Source: an uncultured Porphyromonadaceae bacterium
GTDB lineage: Bacteria; Bacteroidota; Bacteroidia; Bacteroidales; Muribaculaceae
Direction: 5' to 3'
DNA length: 42,183 bases
NCBI GenBank assembly: GCA_947176605.1
Contig: CAMWRH010000021.1
Coordinates: forward strand, 1-42,183
In this document: positions 1 to 5,937 of the stretch, piece after piece
How the letters are laid out: every line of letters starts with the position of its first letter
How positions within the stretch are numbered: position 1 is the stretch's first letter
Notes under the pieces: generated by a model
What the model saw: the letters and a program-made list of their open reading frames with translations, nothing else
Database searches by the model: none
What the model was told of the DNA's origin: nothing
Program-made: the position numbers and the translations under genes

Positions 1-46
1 GGATTGGGGATTTTCGGGGGATAGGACGTTTTTCTGAATAAAGCTG

Positions 47-83
47 AAGGCTGTGTCGCAGATGTGTGCGACACAGCCTTTTT
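47..83 (+). terminator. Intrinsic terminator hairpin
   Basis: A perfect 14-bp inverted repeat (47-60 with 67-80, loop of 6) is followed by TTTTT on the plus strand. It would end transcription of a plus-strand gene lying left of the window. It also sits just past the end of the minus-strand M56 gene, where the tail is less U-rich, so it may work weakly in both directions. Confidence 0.75.
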
Positions 84-119
84 CGTGAGCGGGAGAGTGT
101 GGGCGCCGGGACGGCGGGG

Positions 120-1730
120 TTATTGGGCGGCGAAGTTGATGGGGAGGGTGTAGCTTACGCTGACGGGTCGGCCGTCGACGGTGCCGGGGGTCCAGGCTGG
201 CATGGCAGACACTACGCGGAGCGCTTCGGTATCGAATACCTCACCCCCGCTGCGCACAATTTTGGGATCGGCTACACTGCCGTCGGACTTGACCACAAAC
301 TGCACGATTACACGCACCTTCTCTTTTGGACGGTCGGCTTCGGGGATGTCGGGATAGCGGATGTTCTGCGTGAGCCACGTCATCATAGCCTGCATGCCAC
401 CGGGGAATTCCGGGGATACTTCGGGGTTGGCCCAGGGACTGGAATCATCTGATGCGGCTGCATCCTTAAGCGTGATATGGATCACGGGGCGCGGACCCGA
501 CTTGTCGATTTTCATCGATGCGATTTCCGAGGGGTCGATACGTTCCACCTCCTGCATATCCATTTCCTTGCCATTGACCATGCAGATGGGATCGGCATCG
601 GCTGAAGCCGCAGCATCAGAAGAATCGGTCTGCTGCAGCATATTGCCGTCAGCTTCAGCCGTGGCGGCAGCATCATCAGAGGCCGGGGCTTGCATATGAG
701 CCGGATTTTGACTAATTTTGCCATCAGCCACAGGTGTGGCTGATGCCGCAGCCGGAAGAGAGACTTCGGCAGGGGCGACGGCTACTGCAGCGCCGGGGAT
801 AAGGCGCAGACGTGAGATACTCTCGAGAGAGGCCGATACAGCCGGAAGGGTTGTAGCGGCGAGCGCGGCCAGAAGAGCCGGCGCAAGGGCCAGGGCGCGC
901 AGACGGCGCCGGCCTGTGGTACGGGATTTTAGCATCATAGTGATACGTAGTTTAAGATTACTGTGATTCAGGCTGTTGGCGAGAGCTGCGAAACTTGTGC
1001 CGACAGCCTTTTTTATTAATAGCATCTGATAGTTGCGGGGATCGTGACCCTCGCGGATTACGGCCTCATCGGCCTGATATTCATGCACGTCGCGCAATTC
1101 GGAAATCATGAGCCACGCGGCGGGATTCCACCACCCTACTGTAGCGAAGAGGCGCCCTATGAGCAGGTCGGCTGAATGGTGCAGGCGTATGTGGGCGGCT
1201 TCGTGGGTGAGTATCATGTCGCGGCATGTGAGGTAATCGTCGTGACTGATCACTATCCTGCGCCCTATGCTGAATGGCGCCACCTTGTGGCGGGTGACTG
1301 TCAGGCGGCATCCCGGCAGAGCATCGGCGGAGACCTCCACGCCGGAGGCAATCACCCGGCGGATGCGCACCGACGAGATCAGCGTCCATACCGCCACGGC
1401 CACCATCCCGGCTATCCACACCAGCAGCACCCCGGTAAGGAGATAATGCTGCGTCTCTCCGGCCCGGACGGGAACCGCATCGCCCCATAGTCCGGCTTCA
1501 ATCATGTCTGCCAGGGATATGGCGGGAGCACCCACCGTGTGTACTGCGGCGGCGTAGCGTGCGGCCAGCATCCGGGCGGCTACGGCCAACGGAGCCAGAA
1601 AATAGAACCCCATCAGCATCAGCCGGTTGAACTGCGGCTGTTTTTCCCTGGCCATAAGCCACTTATATACGAGATAGAGCACGGCAAGCAGGAGATTGAC
1701 CTGCAGCACGAAAGCAAACAACTGACCCAT
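120..1730 (-). CDS. BlaR1-like M56 metallopeptidase with TonB C-terminal domain
   Basis: Membrane-embedded sensor protease partner of the BlaI-type repressor next to it, 536 aa. The N-terminal half has several membrane segments and a zinc-peptidase HEAAH motif at residues 176-180, as in BlaR1/MecR1. After a low-complexity Ala/Asp-rich stretch, the C-terminal ~100 residues (SPEFPGG..., VQFVVKSDGSV, TYLPI-like end) form a TonB C-terminal domain instead of a penicillin-binding sensor domain. The start at 1730 is preferred over the longer frame to 1799 because AGGAGG lies 8 nt upstream and the longer form overlaps the repressor gene. The gap to the repressor is 16 bp, so they form an operon. By family knowledge, the protease would inactivate the repressor on an envelope signal; the signal cannot be read from sequence. 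Confidence 0.85.
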   Translation of the reverse strand: MGQLFAFVLQVNLLLAVLYLVYKWLMAREKQPQFNRLMLMGFYFLAPLAVAARMLAARYAAAVHTVGAPAISLADMIEAGLWGDAVPVRAGETQHYLLTGVLLVWIAGMVAVAVWTLISSVRIRRVIASGVEVSADALPGCRLTVTRHKVAPFSIGRRIVISHDDYLTCRDMILTHEAAHIRLHHSADLLIGRLFATVGWWNPAAWLMISELRDVHEYQADEAVIREGHDPRNYQMLLIKKAVGTSFAALANSLNHSNLKLRITMMLKSRTTGRRRLRALALAPALLAALAATTLPAVSASLESISRLRLIPGAAVAVAPAEVSLPAAASATPVADGKISQNPAHMQAPASDDAAATAEADGNMLQQTDSSDAAASADADPICMVNGKEMDMQEVERIDPSEIASMKIDKSGPRPVIHITLKDAAASDDSSPWANPEVSPEFPGGMQAMMTWLTQNIRYPDIPEADRPKEKVRVIVQFVVKSDGSVADPKIVRSGGEVFDTEALRVVSAMPAWTPGTVDGRPVSVSYTLPINFAAQ

Positions 1731-1746
1731 AAGCATCTCCTCCTTT

Positions 1747-2139
1747 CTACGGTTTGCATTTCTGGTTTTCCACCATATCGATAAGCTTGCGGAGCTCATC
1801 GACCGAGATTTTCTCTTCCTCTACGAGGTTGGACACGGCGGCCATATAATTGTCGGAGAAATAGCGCTTTACGAAATTCCCGAACCATCCCGAACGCACA
1901 CTTTCCATCTTCGTCAGAGGGTGGAAACGGTGCGAACCGCCTACTACCTCGTGGGCCACGTGCCCCTTCTGTTCGAGGATGCGCACGGTAGTGGCCACGG
2001 TATTGAAATGCGGTTTCGGGTCAGGATATTTCTCCACGATCTCGCGGACAAACATCGGACCATTCTGCCAGAGAATCTGCATTATCTCTTCTTCCTTTTC
2101 GGTAAGGGCTGATTTCGGTCGCCCGGCTTTCAGTGTCAT
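1747..2139 (-). CDS. BlaI/MecI/CopY-family transcriptional repressor
   Basis: A 130-aa winged-helix repressor with the usual family length. It begins with a helix-turn-helix region (LTEKEEEIMQILWQNGPMFVREIVEKYPD) followed by the recognition segment FNTVATTVRILEQKGHVAHE and a dimerisation tail (VSNLVEEEKISVDELRKLIDMVE). It is first in a two-gene operon with the M56 protease. Two identical half-site dyads in its promoter fit autorepression relieved by the protease (family knowledge plus inference). Confidence 0.9.
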   Translation of the reverse strand: MTLKAGRPKSALTEKEEEIMQILWQNGPMFVREIVEKYPDPKPHFNTVATTVRILEQKGHVAHEVVGGSHRFHPLTKMESVRSGWFGNFVKRYFSDNYMAAVSNLVEEEKISVDELRKLIDMVENQKCKP

Positions 2140-2302
2140 GGTTTTCTGTTTATTTGTTTTTATGGTTGGCCCCGGTTTTTACGGTTGCCCGGAGAATCAG
2201 GAATCCTCCGCGGGTAGGAGTCACCACTCCCCTACGGATCTCCTCCCCCTCTCAGGTTGGAGGTAGCGCCATATCGTGTCCCGGCGGATTACCATCCCTC
2301 CA

Positions 2303-2320
2303 TAACTAAAAAAATAGTTA
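2303..2320. promoter_or_regulatory. BlaI-type operator O1 near the transcription start
   Basis: A dyad TAACTA-A6-TAGTTA. Its core AACTA-N6-TAGTT is repeated 32 bp away in the promoter spacer. It overlaps the predicted start of transcription of the repressor/protease operon (about 2320, minus strand). Binding by the adjacent repressor is inferred. Confidence 0.7.
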
Positions 2321-2326
2321 CGCCTG

Positions 2327-2357
2327 CAAAGTTACAACTATTTTTTTAGTTTGCAAA
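2327..2357 (-). promoter_or_regulatory. Bacteroidota promoter of blaI-M56 operon with embedded operator O2
   Basis: On the minus strand: TTTG (2354-2357), 19-bp spacer, TAACTTTG (2327-2334), an exact match to the Bacteroidota -33/-7 pattern. The spacer contains the second dyad AACTA-N6-TAGTT (2336-2351), so a bound repressor would cover the whole promoter. The operator centres are 32 bp, about three helical turns, apart. Confidence 0.8.
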
Positions 2358-2476
2358 TTTTTTCGAAAAAAATTTCGCAGCGTCCCCTCACCGCACCCGG
2401 GGGATAAGCATAGAATGCATAAGTCACCTATCAGCCGGGATGTCGGCGGGGATGTTGTCGTACCCGCAGTATGTAC

Positions 2477-2520
2477 AAGCGGCTGCATCGCAGTATCTAA
2501 CTGCAACACAGCCGCTTTTA
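2477..2520 (+). terminator. Two-part hairpin, possible terminator without an upstream gene
   Basis: AAGCGGCTG (2477-2485) pairs with CAGCCGCTT (2509-2517), and GCAGT (2490-2494) pairs with ACTGC (2500-2504) inside, followed by TTTTA on the plus strand. No plus-strand gene precedes it; the rest of 2360-2535 shows no coding sequence. It may be a leftover terminator or the end of a small RNA. Confidence 0.4.
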
Positions 2521-2534
2521 ATCAGCTATACCTC

Positions 2535-2606
2535 TAAGTAAGTGTTCAAATTTAGACGATAGTAAATGAAAAGGAAAGTTTTTTGATGTCGCGCAGCTTT
2601 ATAATC
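2535..2606 (+). repeat. Diverged left-end fragment of the 186-bp MITE-like element
   Basis: The first 28 bases match the left end of the element at 16859 with one or two differences (TAAGTAAGTGTTCAAATTTA followed by a CGATAG core). The next ~40 bases keep only a loose resemblance (A-rich, then TTTT, then a GCGCAGCTTTAT core compared with GCGGCTTATT). No matching right end was found, so it is a truncated or much-decayed copy. Confidence 0.6.
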
Positions 2607-2669
2607 AAACGGTAGAGCATATGTTGCTTGAATCGATTTAACTGTTATTTTACAATAGTATCCCCATTA

Positions 2670-2685
2670 TCACCCTAAAGGGTGA
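2670..2685. promoter_or_regulatory. Operator 1, CACCC-N4-GGGTG dyad before the thiF-like gene
   Basis: Perfect 16-bp dyad TCACCCTAAAGGGTGA. Its centre is 30.5 bp upstream of the -7 element TATTTTTG (2708-2715), in place of a good -33 box, as expected for activator-dependent transcription. The same dyad core occurs at 4356 and 4406. Confidence 0.65.
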
Positions 2686-2707
2686 TTTCTTGAAGTCTAA
2701 ATATTTG

Positions 2708-2715
2708 TATTTTTG
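2708..2715 (+). promoter_or_regulatory. -7 element of the thiF-like gene
   Basis: TATTTTTG fits TAnnTTTG. The predicted start of transcription is near 2722, giving a leader of about 16 nt before the ATG at 2738. The -33 region has no TTTG, only TTTC, and abuts operator 1. Confidence 0.5.
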
Positions 2716-2737
2716 TATTCCTAAAAAGAGAACCTAT

Positions 2738-3508
2738 ATGGAAGAACTATATTCAAGAAATCATTTTTACATCACCAGTAAGGAACAGACAGCGCTTCGC
2801 AATACTCGGCTGTTATTTGGCGGAGCCGGCTTAGGGAGCAACATAGCTGAATGTGCCTTGCGTTTCGGATTTGAGAAGATAACGCTCATAGATGGCGACA
2901 AGGTCGAATTGAGCAATCTTAACCGTCAGAATTATCAGAGGTCAGACATAGGAAGATACAAGGCCGAGGCTTTGGCTGAGCGTCTCCTAAAAATAAATCC
3001 TGACGCTGACATCAGGTATCATTGCGAATATATTACAGAGGACAATATTAACAGGCTCGTCGATAATTGCGATATTGCGATAAACGCACTTGATTTCAGA
3101 GACGAGATTCCTTTTAAATTTGATGAAAGATGCCGGTCTATGAACGTCCCTATATTGCACCCGTATAATTTCGGATGGGGAGGACTTCTGATGATTGTCA
3201 CGCAAGAAAGTCTTCCTCTTTCGTCCCTGATGAGAAATTCAGATCCAAAAGGATTTGAATTGGAAATGGCAGAATATGTATCCGGATACAGCCAGTTTTG
3301 GAACATTCCGGAGAATGATTGGTTGCATCCTATTGTAGAAAGATATTCAGAGGAAAATGACAGCAATATTGTGCCACAACTGTCAGTCGGCTCATGGATT
3401 GTGAGTGCTATGTGTGTGGAGGCTATGTTCCGCATTTTGACAGGCAGACCAGTCAAAAAGTGTCCCAAATTTTATCTTACATCAATGGATAAAGTCTCGA
3501 TGTTATAA
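2738..3508 (+). CDS. ThiF/MoeB/HesA-family E1-like adenylyltransferase
   Basis: A 256-aa Rossmann-fold enzyme. The nucleotide loop is GGAGLG at residues 28-33, followed by the family signature DGDKVELSNLNRQ with its adenylate-binding Asp and Arg. Members activate the C-terminus of a small protein or peptide as an acyl-adenylate (ThiS, MoaD, MccA, ubiquitin-like proteins). The CxxC zinc pairs of MoeB/ThiF are not seen. The track's longer form starts at a TTG inside the promoter, so the ATG at 2738 is preferred. No thiamine, molybdopterin or ubiquitin-like gene is nearby, so the substrate is unknown. It ends 21 bp from the convergent LuxR-type regulator and carries the shared dyad in its promoter, which suggests common control. 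Confidence 0.8.
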   Translation: MEELYSRNHFYITSKEQTALRNTRLLFGGAGLGSNIAECALRFGFEKITLIDGDKVELSNLNRQNYQRSDIGRYKAEALAERLLKINPDADIRYHCEYITEDNINRLVDNCDIAINALDFRDEIPFKFDERCRSMNVPILHPYNFGWGGLLMIVTQESLPLSSLMRNSDPKGFELEMAEYVSGYSQFWNIPENDWLHPIVERYSEENDSNIVPQLSVGSWIVSAMCVEAMFRILTGRPVKKCPKFYLTSMDKVSML

Positions 3509-3529
3509 CCAACCAACATACAGAAAGGG

Positions 3530-4278
3530 CTATATAAGCTTATAGTTTGCTGCAAATGCAATCGCCTCACTTATGCTACTGACACCGAGTTTCTCGAATA
3601 TTGCCTTACGCCTTGACTTTATTGTGTCTTTTGCACGATGCACCCTGAGAGCTATATCATCTACCGTCAGTCCTCTTGCAGACAGCATGAGGACTTCTTT
3701 TTCTCTGTCCGTAAGTTTGATGCCTTCCCTTTCAATCCATTGATCAATGTCGGGTTCATAACACCAGTAGTTGGATTGCCCAATTTTGCGAACCTGAATA
3801 TTTCCGGCGCAATCGTTGTGCGAGATGGACACATAACATACGCCAAGCCACATGTGTCCATTTTATCCATCGCAAGAGGTGTAAGCTTGTGGCTAACCAA
3901 TACAGACTCTCCTTTGTTGACAATATGAAAGTCATAGCTTATGCTAAAAAGATGACGTTCTTCCTTTGGTTGCTTGCTGAAGAACTGGAAACCTACCGCA
4001 TTGATTTTCAAAAGCAGTTTCAATTCATCTTTAGGGACATGGGTCGTATAGAAACCATATCCCAACTCCATTACTTCGTCAGGAGTCAATCCGCATAGCA
4101 ACAGCGGATTGGGAGAGACATATAGAAAATTGCCCTTGAAATAATCTATTATATAAATACTTTCGTATGCTATTTGTCCGATTGCCTTTATTGCCTCGAC
4201 ATAGTTGCGAGCCCGCGCATAATCTTCCGGGGTTATACCCTCAGGTTTATTTAACGGAGTTTTGAATCTATCTGGCAT
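3530..4278 (-). pseudogene. PAS-LuxR transcriptional regulator, split by a -1 frameshift
   Basis: The N-terminal part (4278 to about 3866) is a PAS-type sensor (YIIDYFKGNFLYVSPNPLLLCG, then PLAMDK). The C-terminal part, in another frame from about 3860 to 3530, continues as GHMWLGVCYVSISHN and ends in a LuxR helix-turn-helix (LTDREKEVLMLSARGLTVDDIALRVHRAKDTIKSRRKAIFEKLGVSSISEAI). Adding one A to the AAAA tract (plus-strand TTTT, 3861-3864) rejoins the frames as ...MDKNGHMWLG... and gives 249 aa, the usual layout in Bacteroidota. Either the gene is inactivated, the tract is phase-variable, or the sequence has an error. It is the likely reader of the CACCC-N4-GGGTG dyads. Confidence 0.85.
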
Positions 4279-4307
4279 AATATGCTTTATCAGGTCTTTA
4301 ATTTTTG

Positions 4308-4315
4308 CAAAGATA
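4308..4315 (-). promoter_or_regulatory. -7 element of the PAS-LuxR gene
   Basis: Minus-strand TATCTTTG fits TAnnTTTG, about 30 nt upstream of the ATG at 4278. The -33 position shows only TTAC. Operator 2 (4356-4369) lies further upstream, centred about 61 bp before the predicted start. Confidence 0.5.
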
Positions 4316-4355
4316 ATAAAAATACGATTACTGTCGTAACATTTCTATAAATTAA

Positions 4356-4369
4356 CACCCTTTTGGGTG
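4356..4369. promoter_or_regulatory. Operator 2, CACCC-N4-GGGTG dyad
   Basis: CACCCTTTTGGGTG, same arms as operator 1 with TTTT in the centre. It lies between the divergent PAS-LuxR gene and the sigma operon, exactly 50 bp centre to centre from operator 3. Confidence 0.6.
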
Positions 4370-4405
4370 AAATCGTTCGTGGGAAAACCATTGAATATGC
4401 ACTTT

Positions 4406-4419
4406 CACTCTTTTGGGTG
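4406..4419. promoter_or_regulatory. Operator 3, CACTC-N4-GGGTG dyad
   Basis: CACTCTTTTGGGTG, one mismatch from the dyad core. A -7-like TTGTTTTG lies at 4443-4450, exactly the offset (centre +30.5 to +37.5) seen between operator 1 and its -7 element, so it probably activates rightward transcription of the sigma operon. Confidence 0.6.
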
Positions 4420-4442
4420 TTTTTTTTTGAGTTTGGATGATG

Positions 4443-4450
4443 TTGTTTTG
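4443..4450 (+). promoter_or_regulatory. Candidate activator-dependent -7 element of the sigma operon
   Basis: TTGTTTTG differs from TAnnTTTG by one base. It was picked because its distance from operator 3 equals that at the thiF-like promoter. A second -7 match, TACGTTTG, is at 4531-4538, and a GCGACCTTTTT run at 4539-4549 resembles the -35 of ECF promoters in this phylum; either could also drive the sigma gene. Confidence 0.4.
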
Positions 4451-4466
4451 CGAGAAAAAACTAATC

Positions 4467-4565
4467 ATGGAACAATTTTTAATTGCAGGAGAAGGATACA
4501 CTATCTATAAATATTTTAATGATGCGCGGTTACGTTTGGCGACCTTTTTCGTATCTATAATGTAA
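4467..4565 (+). CDS. Possible 32-aa leader peptide upstream of the ECF sigma gene
   Basis: A short ATG-to-TAA frame that begins about 10 nt after the predicted start of transcription from operator 3 and stops 3 nt before the sigma start codon, in the same frame. It has a charged/aromatic middle (YTIYKYFNDARLRL) and a hydrophobic end. It resembles no family I know. It could be a leader peptide, a peptide substrate for the thiF-like enzyme (speculative), an N-terminal extension cut by one stop codon, or chance. Confidence 0.25.
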   Translation: MEQFLIAGEGYTIYKYFNDARLRLATFFVSIM

Positions 4566-4568
4566 GTA

Positions 4569-5048
4569 ATGAAAACAGACAATCTAACATCCTCATTCTT
4601 GGCACTTCGTGACAAGTTGCACAGAAGCGCTCTGGGATTCCTCAAAAACGACGAGGATGCCAGAGATGCTTTGCAGGACACCTTCTTCAATCTTTGGAGA
4701 AATGGAGGTGTCGAAACGGAAACAGAAGCCCGAAACAAACTTTTTACCGTACTTAGGAACATCTGCATCGACAGACTCCGCAGGCCCAGGACTTATTCGC
4801 TCGATGAAACCGATACGGACAGTTTGGAAGTCAAGGCTTTCTCTTTTGAGGACATGGATCACTATGAATCATTGCTTACAACCGGACTCACGGATATTCA
4901 GAGGCATATATACTCTCTCGTCACACATGACGATATGGAGTACGATACAATAGCGGAAACCCTCGGCATGTCGGTCGAGGCTGTTAGAATGAATATGAGC
5001 CGGGCAAGAAGAAAGATACGTGATAACTTCAACCATCTCGAAAAATGA
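4569..5048 (+). CDS. ECF-type RNA polymerase sigma factor
   Basis: A 159-aa group IV sigma factor. Region 2 covers about residues 15-60 (ARDALQDTFFNLW), and region 4 about 105-155 with the helix-turn-helix YDTIAETLGMSVEAVRMNMSRARRKI. It directs RNA polymerase to a small regulon, normally held by an anti-sigma factor; the next gene overlaps it by 4 bp (ATGA), so the two are translationally coupled. No long sensor extension is present. Its likely targets include its own operon, which ends in an outer-membrane barrel gene. Confidence 0.93.
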   Translation: MKTDNLTSSFLALRDKLHRSALGFLKNDEDARDALQDTFFNLWRNGGVETETEARNKLFTVLRNICIDRLRRPRTYSLDETDTDSLEVKAFSFEDMDHYESLLTTGLTDIQRHIYSLVTHDDMEYDTIAETLGMSVEAVRMNMSRARRKIRDNFNHLEK

Positions 5049-5539
5049 AAGAGCAAGACGTAAAACTTACATTACAGGAAACAGAGCAGCTTTGCCGTCT
5101 GTATATGGATTGCAGGCTATCCGTTCTTGAAGAAACCGAACTGCAATATGTCCTCGGGAAATTGCCTTACTCATCGCCTTGCATTGACGAGGCGCGGATG
5201 CTGATGGGACTGACAATCTCAAAAAAAGCCCTAAAGTCATCAAAGAATAAATCCATATTTTGGAGAAGTAGGGCAACCATAAGTATAGCTGCTTCGATCA
5301 CCATTTTGTTGATAGCCGGAATTACTTTGTTCCATAATCAATCTATCAATGAACATAATCCTTCCGAAATGTATATCGCATACGCCGACGGGCATAAAGT
5401 GAGCCAAGAACAGACTATTCGGCAAGTAGAGGCAGATATGAAAACAGCAGAGGATTTTCTGAATCACATCGAAGAACTTGAATCGCAAGAACAAAGAATG
5501 GTCAACAACTTTATAAATCAAATATCCGCTGAACAATGA
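5045..5539 (+). CDS. Single-pass membrane protein, probable anti-sigma factor
   Basis: A 164-aa protein with a cytoplasmic N-terminal ~75 residues (LTLQETEQLCRLYMDCRLSVLEETELQYVLGKL), one membrane helix near residues 78-97 (ISIAASITILLIAGITLF) and a short periplasmic tail that includes a coiled-coil-like end. It lacks the zinc-binding ZAS motif. Identity rests on topology, a 4-bp overlap with the ECF sigma gene and the same overlap with the next gene (5536-5539). By analogy it binds the sigma factor and releases it when the periplasmic part senses a change. Confidence 0.65.
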   Translation: MKEQDVKLTLQETEQLCRLYMDCRLSVLEETELQYVLGKLPYSSPCIDEARMLMGLTISKKALKSSKNKSIFWRSRATISIAASITILLIAGITLFHNQSINEHNPSEMYIAYADGHKVSQEQTIRQVEADMKTAEDFLNHIEELESQEQRMVNNFINQISAEQ

Positions 5540-5916
5540 AACATTTTATAATATTTCTGACTTTGCTGTTTTCGTCTCTCACAGCGATGGCTAAGCCTCC
5601 GCACCTTGCCGCAGAGCAACTGTTTGACGGAAGATATAATACGGAAAAATCCGTCAGGACTTCAATATCAAAAGCCGACGGCTTTTATTATCGAAGCCTG
5701 CATATTACAAATAATCCCGGGATTATCAAGATTATAGAGACTGCCCTGAAAAAAGATGCTCCAAGAGCTTCAAAGTCTTTTGAACAGGAGGGAGAAGGAG
5801 GACGATATACCTCTCTCAAGATAATCAGCAATGGAGAAACCATTGACATCGGATTGCAGCAATATAATGGCTCTGCTTTCTTCTTTATTAAAGGTAAGGA
5901 AAAGGCTTTCAAGTAA
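5536..5916 (+). CDS. Small secreted protein of the sigma operon, DUF6108-like
   Basis: A 126-aa protein with a clear signal peptide (hydrophobic residues 4-18, cleavage near AMA-KPP). The mature part is about 107 residues of mixed alpha/beta character with no catalytic motif I can name. Bacteroidota sigma/anti-sigma operons often carry such a short exported protein of unknown function; the DUF6108 label is from memory and unverified. It overlaps the anti-sigma gene by 4 bp and is followed after 21 bp by the barrel gene, so it acts in the periplasm as part of the same response. Confidence 0.6.
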   Translation: MKHFIIFLTLLFSSLTAMAKPPHLAAEQLFDGRYNTEKSVRTSISKADGFYYRSLHITNNPGIIKIIETALKKDAPRASKSFEQEGEGGRYTSLKIISNGETIDIGLQQYNGSAFFFIKGKEKAFK

Positions 5917-5937
5917 ATAATCTTCACATAAAATTAT

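Noticed and set aside
1731-1799. Longer start of the M56 protein overlapping the BlaI gene
   Set aside because: A strong AGGAGG sits 8 nt before the ATG at 1730 and the next residues begin the first membrane segment.
3861-3864. Programmed -1 frameshifting to join the PAS and LuxR halves
   Set aside because: The site reads GAT-AAA-ATG with no X-XXY-YYZ heptamer; slipping Lys-tRNA from AAA to TAA would lose pairing. A deleted A explains it better.
5045-5539. FecR-type anti-sigma factor for a SusC-like receptor
   Set aside because: The protein has only a short periplasmic tail and no FecR domain, and the barrel gene lacks the N-terminal signalling domain that such systems use.
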